NCBI RefSeq assembly: GCF_000478195.2
Contig: NZ_AUZM01000035.1
Location: 1-63,744 of the forward strand
DNA length: 63,744 bases
Direction: 5' to 3'
DNA from: Lyngbya aestuarii BL J
GTDB taxonomy: Bacteria; Cyanobacteriota; Cyanobacteriia; Cyanobacteriales; Microcoleaceae
The notes under the pieces were generated by a model. It had not been told where the DNA came from, ran no database searches, and saw only the letters and a program-made list of their open reading frames with translations. Below are positions 56,738-63,744 of this stretch, one piece after another (within the stretch, counting starts at the first letter, position 1; each line of letters begins with the position of its first letter). The position numbers and the translations under genes were made by a program.

Positions 56738-57964
56738 ATGACAAATGCTGCTATCCCTCAGTCGTCGAACCCTCCTTTGCCCAAGGTACCCCCTCCTCCC
56801 AAATCTCAAGAGTCCAATGCCAAAAGCTCTCACGCCAAGACCACGATCAAACAGATGGTCAAGGATGCGTATAATCTCAAAGCCTCTGATATTCATATTC
56901 GCGTTGGACATACTCCTCGCTTTCGGATTCAAGGGGAGATGGTCAGAGCCAAAGATCAGGTCAAAGTTACACCAGAGGTTTTTGAACAGTACCTGATTGA
57001 GATTCTCAGCCCCAGTCAACGACAGCAGTTTTCCCACGATAAGGAACTTGATACGGCGATTTTTTATCCCGGTTTAGTCCGGTGTCGGGTTAACTGTTTT
57101 GACTCCCTCAGTGGCGGAGCGATGGTACTGCGGTTAATTAGCTTGAAAGTTCCCTCCATTGATGAAATGGGTTTACCCGAAGTCCTCAAAAAGATTATTA
57201 GCTTTCCGCAGGGACTCATTTTAGTCACCGGGCCGACGGGTTCAGGTAAATCAACCACGCTGGCGGCGATGATTCGTTATCTCAATGAAACCGCCAAAAA
57301 GCACGTGATTACCATTGAAGATCCGATTGAATTTGTACATCCCTCCCATCGCTGTCTGATTAGTCAACGGGAAGTTGGCCTGCATACGCTAGAATTTAAC
57401 AACGCTTTGCGATCGGCTTTGCGGGAAGATCCCGATGTGATTCTGATCGGGGAAATGCGCGATCGGACAACGGTGAATACGGCTTTGCAAGCGGCACAAA
57501 CGGGTCACTTGGTTCTCGGAACCTTGCACACTCGCAGTGCAATTAATAGCATTAACCGTTTATTGAACCTGTTTAATGTTGATGAACAGCCCGCCATGCG
57601 AATTCAAATTTGTGATTCTTTAGTGGCAGTTGTGGCTCAATTACTGGTTCCGACTGTGGAAAATCGTCGGACTGGGGTACATGAAATCTTGGTTAATACT
57701 CCGGCAATGCGCGATTATCTGCTCAAAGGGGATGACGAAAGTGGAAACCAGTTGATGGAGTCGGACTCCTACGAAGGAATGCAACTGCTCAACCAATCGA
57801 TCTTTGAAAAAGTTGTCGAAGGGCGGATTACGATGGAGGAAGCTGAAAAAGTGTCACCTGAACCTGCCGATCTTGATCGCCGTTTCCGAATGGCTGGGAT
57901 TGATACAGATGGTTCTGTGCGTCAATTCAAAGCAGGGAAGTCTCCTTTTAGTGCTGACGGTTAA
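56738..57964 (+). CDS. PilT-family twitching motility ATPase (PilT2-like)
   Basis: A 408-residue hexameric ATPase that powers pilus retraction. Walker A is GPTGSGKSTTLAAMI near residue 169, Asp box VITIEDPIEFVHP, Walker B DVILIGEMRD, His box GHLVLGTLHT. The C-terminal AIRNLIRE retraction motif is replaced by AMRDYLLKGDDE, so it is a divergent paralogue; cyanobacteria have PilT1 in a pilBTC operon and separate PilT2, and this lone copy fits the latter. A proline-rich N-terminus (PPLPKVPPPPK) is also unusual for PilT1. CCAGGAGAA Shine-Dalgarno before the ATG. Likely in gliding or phototaxis; inferred. Confidence 0.85.
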   Translation: MTNAAIPQSSNPPLPKVPPPPKSQESNAKSSHAKTTIKQMVKDAYNLKASDIHIRVGHTPRFRIQGEMVRAKDQVKVTPEVFEQYLIEILSPSQRQQFSHDKELDTAIFYPGLVRCRVNCFDSLSGGAMVLRLISLKVPSIDEMGLPEVLKKIISFPQGLILVTGPTGSGKSTTLAAMIRYLNETAKKHVITIEDPIEFVHPSHRCLISQREVGLHTLEFNNALRSALREDPDVILIGEMRDRTTVNTALQAAQTGHLVLGTLHTRSAINSINRLLNLFNVDEQPAMRIQICDSLVAVVAQLLVPTVENRRTGVHEILVNTPAMRDYLLKGDDESGNQLMESDSYEGMQLLNQSIFEKVVEGRITMEEAEKVSPEPADLDRRFRMAGIDTDGSVRQFKAGKSPFSADG

Positions 57965-58125
57965 CTCCTTATATTTCTCCCCCTCTAGCCTCTGGGTGTG
58001 CTGAATGGGATGTTGAGTAGTTCTGGGGTCGAAAACCATTGGCTCCTAACCGATCTGTGCCTTTCTCCTCACCGTTATGGTTATCGGATTTCTGCTCAAT
58101 CATCTCTGGCGTTTTCAAATCGTCT

Positions 58126-58131
58126 TATAAT
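58126..58131 (+). promoter_or_regulatory. Promoter -10 element of coaD
   Basis: TATAAT at 58126-58131 lies 30 bases before the coaD GTG start; the -35 is poorly defined (TTTTCA at 58112-58117 is too close). Confidence 0.35.
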
Positions 58132-58160
58132 TTGTCAGTAACTCCTACAATGGCTCAATC

Positions 58161-58634
58161 GTGATTGCGATTTACCCAGGTAGCTTTGATCCGATTACCT
58201 TAGGCCACCTAGATATTATAGAACGAGGTTGTAAGCTCTTTGAATTGGTGATCGTTGCTGTTCTGCGAAATCCAAACAAAACTCCTTTGTTTACTGTCGA
58301 GGAACGCATCGAGCAAATTAACACCTCTGTTCAACATCTGCATAACTTAGAAGTCGCCAGTTTTAAGGGTCTTACGGTAGAGTATGCAAAACAACGGAAT
58401 GCTCAGGTTCTACTTCGAGGGCTGCGAGTCTTGTCAGATTTTGAAATGGAGCTGCAAATGGCTCACACGAATAAGACCCTCTCTGATAAAATCGAGACAG
58501 TTTTCTTGGCAACCTCAAATGAATATAGCTTTTTATCCAGTAGTGTGGTAAAAGAGATTGCTAAGTTTAGTGGTTCTGTCGATCATCTCGTTCCAAAACA
58601 CGTTGCTCAAGATATATATAAAAGATATTTATAG
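58161..58634 (+). CDS. coaD: Phosphopantetheine adenylyltransferase
   Basis: A 157-residue enzyme that joins ATP and 4'-phosphopantetheine in CoA synthesis. The nucleotidyltransferase motif [16 protein letters not shown] (T/HxGH) at residues 5-20 and the later [16 protein letters not shown] are diagnostic. The start is GTG: the nearby ATG at 58150 is in another frame that stops after four codons. Its stop codon directly abuts the ATG of cdv3, so the two are translationally coupled. This pairing is typical of cyanobacteria. Confidence 0.94.
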   Translation: MIAIYPGSFDPITLGHLDIIERGCKLFELVIVAVLRNPNKTPLFTVEERIEQINTSVQHLHNLEVASFKGLTVEYAKQRNAQVLLRGLRVLSDFEMELQMAHTNKTLSDKIETVFLATSNEYSFLSSSVVKEIAKFSGSVDHLVPKHVAQDIYKRYL

Positions 58635-59300
58635 ATGCTACGCCAGGAATCAAATCCCCAAATCGAACCCGAACAAAACGGACTGATCCCAGAAATAGAC
58701 ACCACTCCCAGTGGCGTACCTGGGATCGATATTCAACGAGAACTGAATCGACTCGAAGAAATGATTCTTGATAGTCTTCAGGTGCCGCTGATTCGACGAA
58801 CTTTAGTCGATGAAGAACAATTACTCGATCAGTTGGATCTCATCCGCTTGAATTTACCGAGTGCGTTTCAAGAGGCTGATATTATTGTTCGCCACAAAGA
58901 CGAAATTCTCACTGAAGCTGAAGAATACGCCCAAGAAATTCTAGAAGCGGCTGAACACCGAGCGACTCAACTCTTAAATGAAATGGGAATTGTTCAGCAA
59001 GCCCAAGCAGAAGCCGAACAGTTACGACAACAAGTTCAGATTGAGTGTGAAACTCATCAGCAACAGACCATTGCAGAAGTTGAACACATTCGCTATCAAG
59101 CTCAACAAGAACTCGATGATATCCGCTCTCGAACTTTAGCTGAGTGTCAAGAGGTTCAAAATGGTGCTGACGAATATGCTGACCACGTTTTAGGCAATAT
59201 TGAACAGCAGCTTGGTGAAATGTTACGAGTGATTCGTAATGGTCGCCAACAGTTGCACATTCAACATGATAATACCTCGGGACAACTGCGAGGACAGTAA
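58635..59300 (+). CDS. cdv3: DivIVA-like cell division protein Cdv3
   Basis: A 221-residue coiled-coil protein with no membrane segment. Residues about 30-70 (GIDIQRELNRLEEMILDSLQVPLIRRT) and then a long Ala/Glu/Gln-rich coiled coil to about 190 resemble DivIVA-like factors. In cyanobacteria the gene directly after coaD encodes Cdv3, which interacts with the FtsZ ring machinery and is needed for normal septum placement; the name is from recalled gene order and architecture. Its stop codon is part of the first unit of a heptamer repeat array (59294-59349). Confidence 0.75.
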   Translation: MLRQESNPQIEPEQNGLIPEIDTTPSGVPGIDIQRELNRLEEMILDSLQVPLIRRTLVDEEQLLDQLDLIRLNLPSAFQEADIIVRHKDEILTEAEEYAQEILEAAEHRATQLLNEMGIVQQAQAEAEQLRQQVQIECETHQQQTIAEVEHIRYQAQQELDDIRSRTLAECQEVQNGADEYADHVLGNIEQQLGEMLRVIRNGRQQLHIQHDNTSGQLRGQ

Positions 59301-59367
59301 ACAGTGAACAGTGAACAGTGAACAGTTAACAGTTAACAGTGAACAGTTTCAGTGACAGTGACAGTGA
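59294..59367. repeat. Short tandem heptamer (STRR) array followed by hexamers
   Basis: Eight heptamers of the form ACAGTNA/ACAGTTT (59294-59349; ACAGTGA most common, ACAGTTA twice) are followed by three CAGTGA hexamers (59350-59367). The first unit includes the cdv3 stop codon. Short tandemly repeated heptamers are a known feature of filamentous cyanobacteria. Confidence 0.85.
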
Positions 59368-59392
59368 CTATTTTTTACAGTCATCTGTTTTT

Positions 59393-59482
59393 TTGTCACC
59401 CTGAGTGCAACGATGGCGAAGCCAGACGACGGAGGAGTCTTAGGGTCTTTAGGAGATTGTTAGCGGTTGCTGACCATGACAA
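59393..59482. mobile_element. MITE-like palindromic repeat element
   Basis: The ends TTGTCACCCTGAG (59393) and TTGTCATGGTCAG (read on the minus strand from 59482) are imperfect inverted repeats. The interior holds GGCGAAGCC and TAGGGTCTTTAGGAGAT, words I associate with dispersed bacterial MITE-like repeats. Non-coding, 90 bases, in the gap between cdv3 and the DUF2157 gene. Confidence 0.6.
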
Positions 59483-59614
59483 TTATTTACTGATGTTCCC
59501 TCAATTGTGCAGGTTTAAAAGGTGTCTAACAGACTCGTGAAACCCTGAAAATAGATGACAAGCTAAAAAGGTAACTAGGGATATGATCGTCTTTTAGAGG
59601 CGAATAAATAAAAG

Positions 59615-60988
59615 ATGGCTTCCGAAAAATTTCGTCGCCAACTGCGCCATGAAACCGAACTTTGGAAAGCAGAAGGATTGATCAACGATTCCGCTTATCA
59701 ACAGATTTCAGATCGTTATCAATTCAACAGTATTGATTCTGCTGCCAGTAACCGTTTTGTGATGATTCTCATCGGTTTAGGTGGCATTCTGTTGGGTTTG
59801 GGTGTGATTACTTTTGTCGCTGCAAATTGGCAAGAGTGGCCGAGAGAACTCAAAATTATCTTGCTACTCAGTTTATTTATTGGTCTGAATACAAGTGGAT
59901 TTTATCTCTGGCAAGCTAACCCTAAAACGGGAAAAACAAAACATTTAGGAGAAGGATTACTCCTTTTTGGCGCACTCAGTTTGGGGGCTAATATCTCCCT
60001 GATGGCGCAAATGTTTCATATTGGCGGTTCTCCCTATGGACTGTTTTTGGTTTGGGGATTGGGCGTTTTATTGATGGCTTACAGCCTACGTCTGGTGTCT
60101 CTTGGTATTTTATCCATATTACTGCTTGGAATTGGCTATTGGTCGGGAGTCAGTAATATTTTTGTTCCGGCTGAATTAACGGGGCTAGAATTTCTGCTCA
60201 TACACATGGCGTTAGTCGGCGCAATTTTGTTTGTTCCTCTCGCCTATTGGTGTCAGTCCCGATCAATTTTTATCATGGCGGTATTGCTGATTATTCCCGC
60301 TTTACAGATGAATATTGCGGTACTTTTAGACCAAAATTTCTCCGCAGAATTGATGACCATTGGATTAATTTTACCCCCGGCGTTATTATGGAGTTATGAT
60401 GATAGTCTTTTTCCGGGTATTGATAGCCGACCTTTTCGACCTCATACTCGCAATTTAGCGATTTGGTTTTTAGGGATATTATTTTTTCTGTTTTCCTTTC
60501 AGGGAGTTGGGAAATTTTTTGTTTATATTGGGTCTAGCCAGTCTACAGCCATTAATGGATTTCATCTCATCTTAGATGTAATTTTATTGGGTGGTTTAAC
60601 GATTGGGCAATGGCTTTATTTAGCTAAACCTCGTCATTCCTATCAACATTGGGGACTGGATGCAGTTAGCAGTACAATCGCTGTATTTTTGGGCGTGACA
60701 GCACTGGTTGGTTTTGGATATCAAAGTATTAGTGTCACTCTATTTGTATTTGTTTTCAATATTTTACTCTTTTTGTTGGCAGGGGGTTTAGTTAGAATCG
60801 GATTAGGAGAAGGAAAACGAGGAGCATTTTGGGGCGGTATGATCTTACTGACGCTACAAATTATGAGTCGGACTTTTGAATACAATACCGAATTACTGTT
60901 TAAAGCACTTGTCTTTGTATTATGTGGTGTGGGTGTTATTTTAGCGGGTTTGTGGTTTGAACGGCATTTATCTCGTCAACAGACTTAG
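59615..60988 (+). CDS. DUF2157 polytopic membrane protein
   Basis: A 457-residue protein. The N-terminus FRRQLRHETELWKAEGLINDSAYQQI is the conserved soluble head of DUF2157, followed by ten to twelve membrane helices starting with FVMILIGLGGILLGLGVITF. Family function unknown. It is followed after 78 bases by the GDYXXLXY protein on the same strand, a pair I regard as conserved in cyanobacteria and some other bacteria, suggesting a joint envelope role. Confidence 0.82.
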   Translation: MASEKFRRQLRHETELWKAEGLINDSAYQQISDRYQFNSIDSAASNRFVMILIGLGGILLGLGVITFVAANWQEWPRELKIILLLSLFIGLNTSGFYLWQANPKTGKTKHLGEGLLLFGALSLGANISLMAQMFHIGGSPYGLFLVWGLGVLLMAYSLRLVSLGILSILLLGIGYWSGVSNIFVPAELTGLEFLLIHMALVGAILFVPLAYWCQSRSIFIMAVLLIIPALQMNIAVLLDQNFSAELMTIGLILPPALLWSYDDSLFPGIDSRPFRPHTRNLAIWFLGILFFLFSFQGVGKFFVYIGSSQSTAINGFHLILDVILLGGLTIGQWLYLAKPRHSYQHWGLDAVSSTIAVFLGVTALVGFGYQSISVTLFVFVFNILLFLLAGGLVRIGLGEGKRGAFWGGMILLTLQIMSRTFEYNTELLFKALVFVLCGVGVILAGLWFERHLSRQQT

Positions 60989-61066
60989 TTTATACTCTTG
61001 ATTAAAACCGCGATATCAAGCGGCTAAACTGGGTCTATTTTTAGCAAAATTTGGAGGATTAATTCA

Positions 61067-61774
61067 ATGCAAGAACCGGATTATAAAAATACAGAGAGTC
61101 AAAATACAGAAACTTTATCTAGTAATTTTTCTGAACATCTGGAGACTGAAACCGAATCTCTAATTAATCAATCTCCCGTTCAAAAAAAACGCCTTCCGAG
61201 TTGGCGGTTGTTGCTTCCGTTGTGTTTTCAACTCGCTATCATTGGCTTAGTTCCGGCTCAAGCAGTGTATACTCATATTACCGGAAAAACTGTTATTTTG
61301 CAAACTGCACCTGTTGATCCTTATGATTTTTTACGGGGTTATTATCAAGTTTTAAGTTATGATATTTCAACTCCAGAAACCCTAAAAACTCTCCCCGGTT
61401 GGGAAGAACTTTCTAACAATCAAGATTATCTTCCATCGGGAACCACAATTTATGTGATTCTAGAACAACCGACTCTACAACCCACTGAATCCCCTCGTCC
61501 GCAAGCTTGGGAACCGATTAAAATTAGTTCAACTTTACCCAAAGACTTACCTAACAATCAAATTGCACTGAAAGGAGAATCTAACGGTTGGCGAATTGAA
61601 TATGGTTTAGAAACCTATTATATGCCGGAAGATCAACGAGTGCAAGTTAATCAAAATATAACAGATGCTCAACGAAATGAACCCCAATCTTTTGTTGTAG
61701 AAGTCAAAGTCAATGCTCAAGGAAAAGCGGTTCCTTTGAGTTTGTGGGTTCGCAATCAAAACTATAAGTTTTAA
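61067..61774 (+). CDS. GDYXXLXY domain membrane protein
   Basis: A 235-residue protein. The N-terminal 45 residues are acidic and soluble, then one membrane helix (LLLPLCFQLAIIGLVPAQAVYTH, about 49-70), and an exported domain with DPYDFLRGYYQVLSYDIS, a variant of the GDYXXLXY motif that names the family. A GGAGG Shine-Dalgarno precedes the ATG. Located with DUF2157, the usual partner. Function not known. Confidence 0.78.
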   Translation: MQEPDYKNTESQNTETLSSNFSEHLETETESLINQSPVQKKRLPSWRLLLPLCFQLAIIGLVPAQAVYTHITGKTVILQTAPVDPYDFLRGYYQVLSYDISTPETLKTLPGWEELSNNQDYLPSGTTIYVILEQPTLQPTESPRPQAWEPIKISSTLPKDLPNNQIALKGESNGWRIEYGLETYYMPEDQRVQVNQNITDAQRNEPQSFVVEVKVNAQGKAVPLSLWVRNQNYKF

Positions 61775-61797
61775 TGAATTTTAGGTAACAATTAAAC

Positions 61798-62535
61798 CTA
61801 CGATTCTTCAAAGTCAAATAATACAGTTGTCATGTAATAATCTGCCCACTCTTTACCAAATGCTTTTTCTAGAACCCGTCGAGTTTTATCATTTTGTTGC
61901 TGTTGGGTGCAATAATATTTTTGAGCGGTTTGAATTTGAGTTTGTTCGGCGGGAGAAACCGGATTTTGAGCCGTTGCATATTGACAGTGAACTCGCAAAT
62001 AAGCATCAACTCGGTTTAAAAATGCTGCTTCTTCCGTTTCATCCATCGGGCGAATAAATAAGCAAAATTCGGAGAAAATATCCCCCCAGTCGGGAATATC
62101 ACGAGGCTGGGAAAAAGTATTCGGTAAGGAAGATAAAGCCTGGTGATAATCAGTCGGAAGATGGGGTTTAGGATGAATGGGAGATAAATCAACAATTGCA
62201 GCACTAATTTTTCCCCGTCCACCCACTAAGTCTGTCCCAAACATGGGTAAGGCGTAGTCAACCCGAGGAAACATCACACAATGGAGAATATCTAAACTTT
62301 GACCGACTTTTGCCAATTCTAAGTGCAATTTGCGAAATTGGGGGGTTTGATAGCAACGGTTTTCAATAATGAGTTTTTCCCCTTCGAGTCGCCCTTCCAC
62401 ATAGCCTAATTCTGCGGGAAGGTGATAAGGTTCAAGATCGAGATATTGTTCCCAAATTGCCTCGATGCGGTTGGCGAGTTGACGAATTAAGGAATGTTGT
62501 TGTTCGCGTAGGGATGGGGTTGATGCTTCTAGCAT
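61798..62535 (-). CDS. pcyA: Phycocyanobilin:ferredoxin oxidoreductase PcyA
   Basis: A 245-residue enzyme that reduces biliverdin IXalpha by four electrons to phycocyanobilin, the chromophore of phycocyanin and phytochromes. Aligning by memory to Synechocystis PcyA (offset three), the key residues are all present: His71 and Glu73 in HLELAKVG, His85 in DILHCVMFP, and Asp102 in FGTDLVGG. CYQTPQFRKLH and WGDIFSEFCLFIRP are further family blocks. Its 23-base convergent spacing with the GDYXXLXY gene leaves little room for terminators. It presumably supplies chromophore for the CpcS-type lyase at 19.7 kb. Confidence 0.96.
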   Translation of the reverse strand: MLEASTPSLREQQHSLIRQLANRIEAIWEQYLDLEPYHLPAELGYVEGRLEGEKLIIENRCYQTPQFRKLHLELAKVGQSLDILHCVMFPRVDYALPMFGTDLVGGRGKISAAIVDLSPIHPKPHLPTDYHQALSSLPNTFSQPRDIPDWGDIFSEFCLFIRPMDETEEAAFLNRVDAYLRVHCQYATAQNPVSPAEQTQIQTAQKYYCTQQQQNDKTRRVLEKAFGKEWADYYMTTVLFDFEES

Positions 62536-62961
62536 AGAAAAATTTTTGCTCGTTACTGCGTCAAATATAGTCTGACAGACGCTAATTTAGCTCTCTGTAG
62601 ATCCAGAATATCAGGTTAAAGTCTACAAAAATTGGCAACTTGGGGAAATCGGGTTAAATTTTTGTGTACTCTTTGGTTTAAGGCTTGGAGATCATAAAAA
62701 AAGTAGTATTCTTGAGAGAATGAATAATTTGATTGGAAAGTCTATAAGATTTAGAGGAAAATGAAATTAGAGATTAAGAGGAGTTGGAAGAATATAGAAA
62801 CTGTATTAAAAATTGGATACAGCTCATCAAAAGAAAGAAATTGAGGAGAATAAAATAACGAATGTTTAAGAGGGATTTAAGGGAATCCAATCATCTAAGG
62901 AGAATAAAATAACTCAACTCCCGGTAAGATGAAAGTGTCTATCTGCATCAAGGAGGTTGCC
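62536..62961. other. Intergenic region before tatA with a duplicated 16-base element
   Basis: About 425 AT-rich bases between divergent pcyA and tatA. The word AGGAGAATAAAATAAC occurs twice, at 62844-62859 and 62898-62913, 54 bases apart. No other feature was recognised; the first gene-like short frames are AT-rich and unconvincing. Confidence 0.5.
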
Positions 62962-63150
62962 ATGTTTGGTTTGGGATTACCAGAAATGGGAGTGATTTTG
63001 TTAGTTGCTGTATTTATCTTCGGGCCGAAGAAGATTCCCGAGTTAGGAAAAACTATCGGTCAAGCACTAAAAGGTTTCAAAGATGAAATGCAGAATGATT
63101 TAGAAACCGACAGCGATAACCCAGAAGTTAAAAAATCTGAGGGAAATTAA
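62962..63150 (+). CDS. tatA: Twin-arginine translocase subunit TatA/E
   Basis: A 62-residue protein from the ATG at 62962, chosen because a perfect AAGGAGG ribosome binding site lies just before it (62949-62956); the frame could start 33 bases earlier. MFGLGLPEMGVILLVAVFIFGPKKIPELGKTIG is the TatA membrane helix and hinge followed by an amphipathic helix (ALKGFKDEMQNDL). TatA forms the pore for folded proteins such as those with Rieske-type or cofactor-bearing signals; tatC is not in the window. Confidence 0.92.
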   Translation: MFGLGLPEMGVILLVAVFIFGPKKIPELGKTIGQALKGFKDEMQNDLETDSDNPEVKKSEGN

Positions 63151-63211
63151 GCATGAGGGATGAGAAATTGAACTTTTGGGATTGATTCTCATCCCAAGCT
63201 TCGAGATATCC

Positions 63212-63744
63212 TTAAACCTGCGACGGTTTCAAGTTTGTAGAATAGGGAGCAGAAGCCGTTCCGTTTTGACCAGTCGGTGAATCCGAAATCGGATTGCGGG
63301 CCTCGATTAGACTAATTGCCCGAGTCACACTTTCCGGTAAAATCACCACCAAACCGCCTTCGGGGGCGCGATCAAGGGTGGTTTCTATCGCTTCGGTTTC
63401 GTTGAGGATGGTTTCATAGCTAACTCGGGGGTCAGGAACTCGACTCAACACCTGTTCAATCCCTTCGCGAATTAAGTCTGCCGCATTGCCCCGTTCTCGA
63501 CCTCGCGTGTCATCATCTTCTTTGATCACAATTTGGTCAAACATCTCCGCCGCCAATTTGCCTAACGTCACAAAATCTTCATCTCGGCGATCGCCAGGGC
63601 CACCAACAACGCCAATCCTAACCCCCTGCCAATTGCGAACAAATCCAGCTAAGGCTTCATAGCTAGCGGGATTATGAGCATAATCAATCAGGGCGTGAGA
63701 TTTACCCATATTAAACAGGTTCATCCGTCCTGGGGTTTGAGAAG
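63212..63744 (-). CDS. cphA: Cyanophycin synthetase CphA, C-terminal part
   Basis: The 3' end of a gene that continues off the right edge. About 177 residues are present, beginning in the window with SQTPGRMNLFNMG and HALIDYAHNPASYEALAGF, the C-terminal Mur-ligase-like domain of CphA (residue Lys in IVIKEDDDTRGRERG; NAADLIREGIEQVL). CphA polymerises aspartate and arginine into cyanophycin, the nitrogen store. The extreme C-terminus after about residue 150 is a Ser/Thr/Pro-rich tail. CphA was preferred to MurE because of KEDDDTRGRERGNAA and the ligase tail. Confidence 0.88.
   Translation of the reverse strand, partial: SQTPGRMNLFNMGKSHALIDYAHNPASYEALAGFVRNWQGVRIGVVGGPGDRRDEDFVTLGKLAAEMFDQIVIKEDDDTRGRERGNAADLIREGIEQVLSRVPDPRVSYETILNETEAIETTLDRAPEGGLVVILPESVTRAISLIEARNPISDSPTGQNGTASAPYSTNLKPSQV

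Overview
The window comes from a filamentous cyanobacterium, most likely a non-heterocystous Oscillatoriales-type organism such as a Lyngbya, Limnoraphis or Planktothrix relative. Supporting signs are phycocyanobilin synthesis (pcyA), a CpcS/CpeS-type bilin lyase, ferredoxin-thioredoxin reductase (ftrC), phylloquinone methyltransferase (menG), cyanophycin synthetase (cphA), a HetZ-like regulator, the Rre1/Ycf29 response regulator, the division factor Cdv3, many GCGATCGC (HIP1) sites and an AT-leaning base composition. The genus is an inference. No rRNA, tRNA, CRISPR array or prophage was seen.

Layout. 0-0.7 kb: 5' end of a TnpB transposon gene with two hairpins beside it, next to the tail of a gene it may have truncated. 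0.7-8.9 kb: membrane serine hydrolase, a GAF-GGDEF diguanylate cyclase, then a minus-strand run mtnX, patatin, RnfD-like, DUF2330. 9-14.5 kb: two RTX calcium-binding proteins around truB, and a beta-helix protein with SLH domains. 14.6-23.5 kb: housekeeping and conserved cyanobacterial genes (DUF3493, DUF445, menG, a beta-CASP nuclease, a CpcS-type lyase, a HAD hydrolase, two unknowns). 23.6-30.3 kb: metH, a PleD-like regulator, rre1 and a Uma2 nuclease gene carrying two in-frame repeat insertions. 30.3-37.6 kb: an orphan terminator, an unannotated 37-residue membrane protein, a PHP phosphoesterase, hetZ, malic enzyme, a methyltransferase and leuC.

37.7-44.2 kb holds two very large surface or secreted proteins: a TpsA-type haemagglutinin and an RTX/cadherin-like repeat protein whose repeats are partly identical at DNA level. 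44.9-47.7 kb: a SWIM protein, then a GC-rich block with an MscS channel that looks foreign. 47.8-54.2 kb is a signalling and repeat-protein cluster: a TPR-STAND ATPase, ddl, an internalin-like LRR lipoprotein and a Ser/Thr kinase fused to GUN4. 54.3-63.7 kb: DUF309, ftrC, DUF58, a PilT ATPase, coaD-cdv3, a heptamer repeat array plus a MITE-like element, DUF2157 with a GDYXXLXY protein, pcyA, tatA and the 3' end of cphA.

The gene set mixes primary metabolism (methionine, leucine, malate, CoA, peptidoglycan, bilins) with secreted calcium-binding and adhesive proteins and signal transduction. No single gene cluster shows itself as a complete new system. The observations most worth following are the Uma2 gene remodelled by small repeats, the orphan terminator (candidate small RNA) beside an unannotated micro-membrane protein, the GC-rich MscS island with a tandem operator-like repeat, and the STAND/LRR/kinase-GUN4 neighbourhood.
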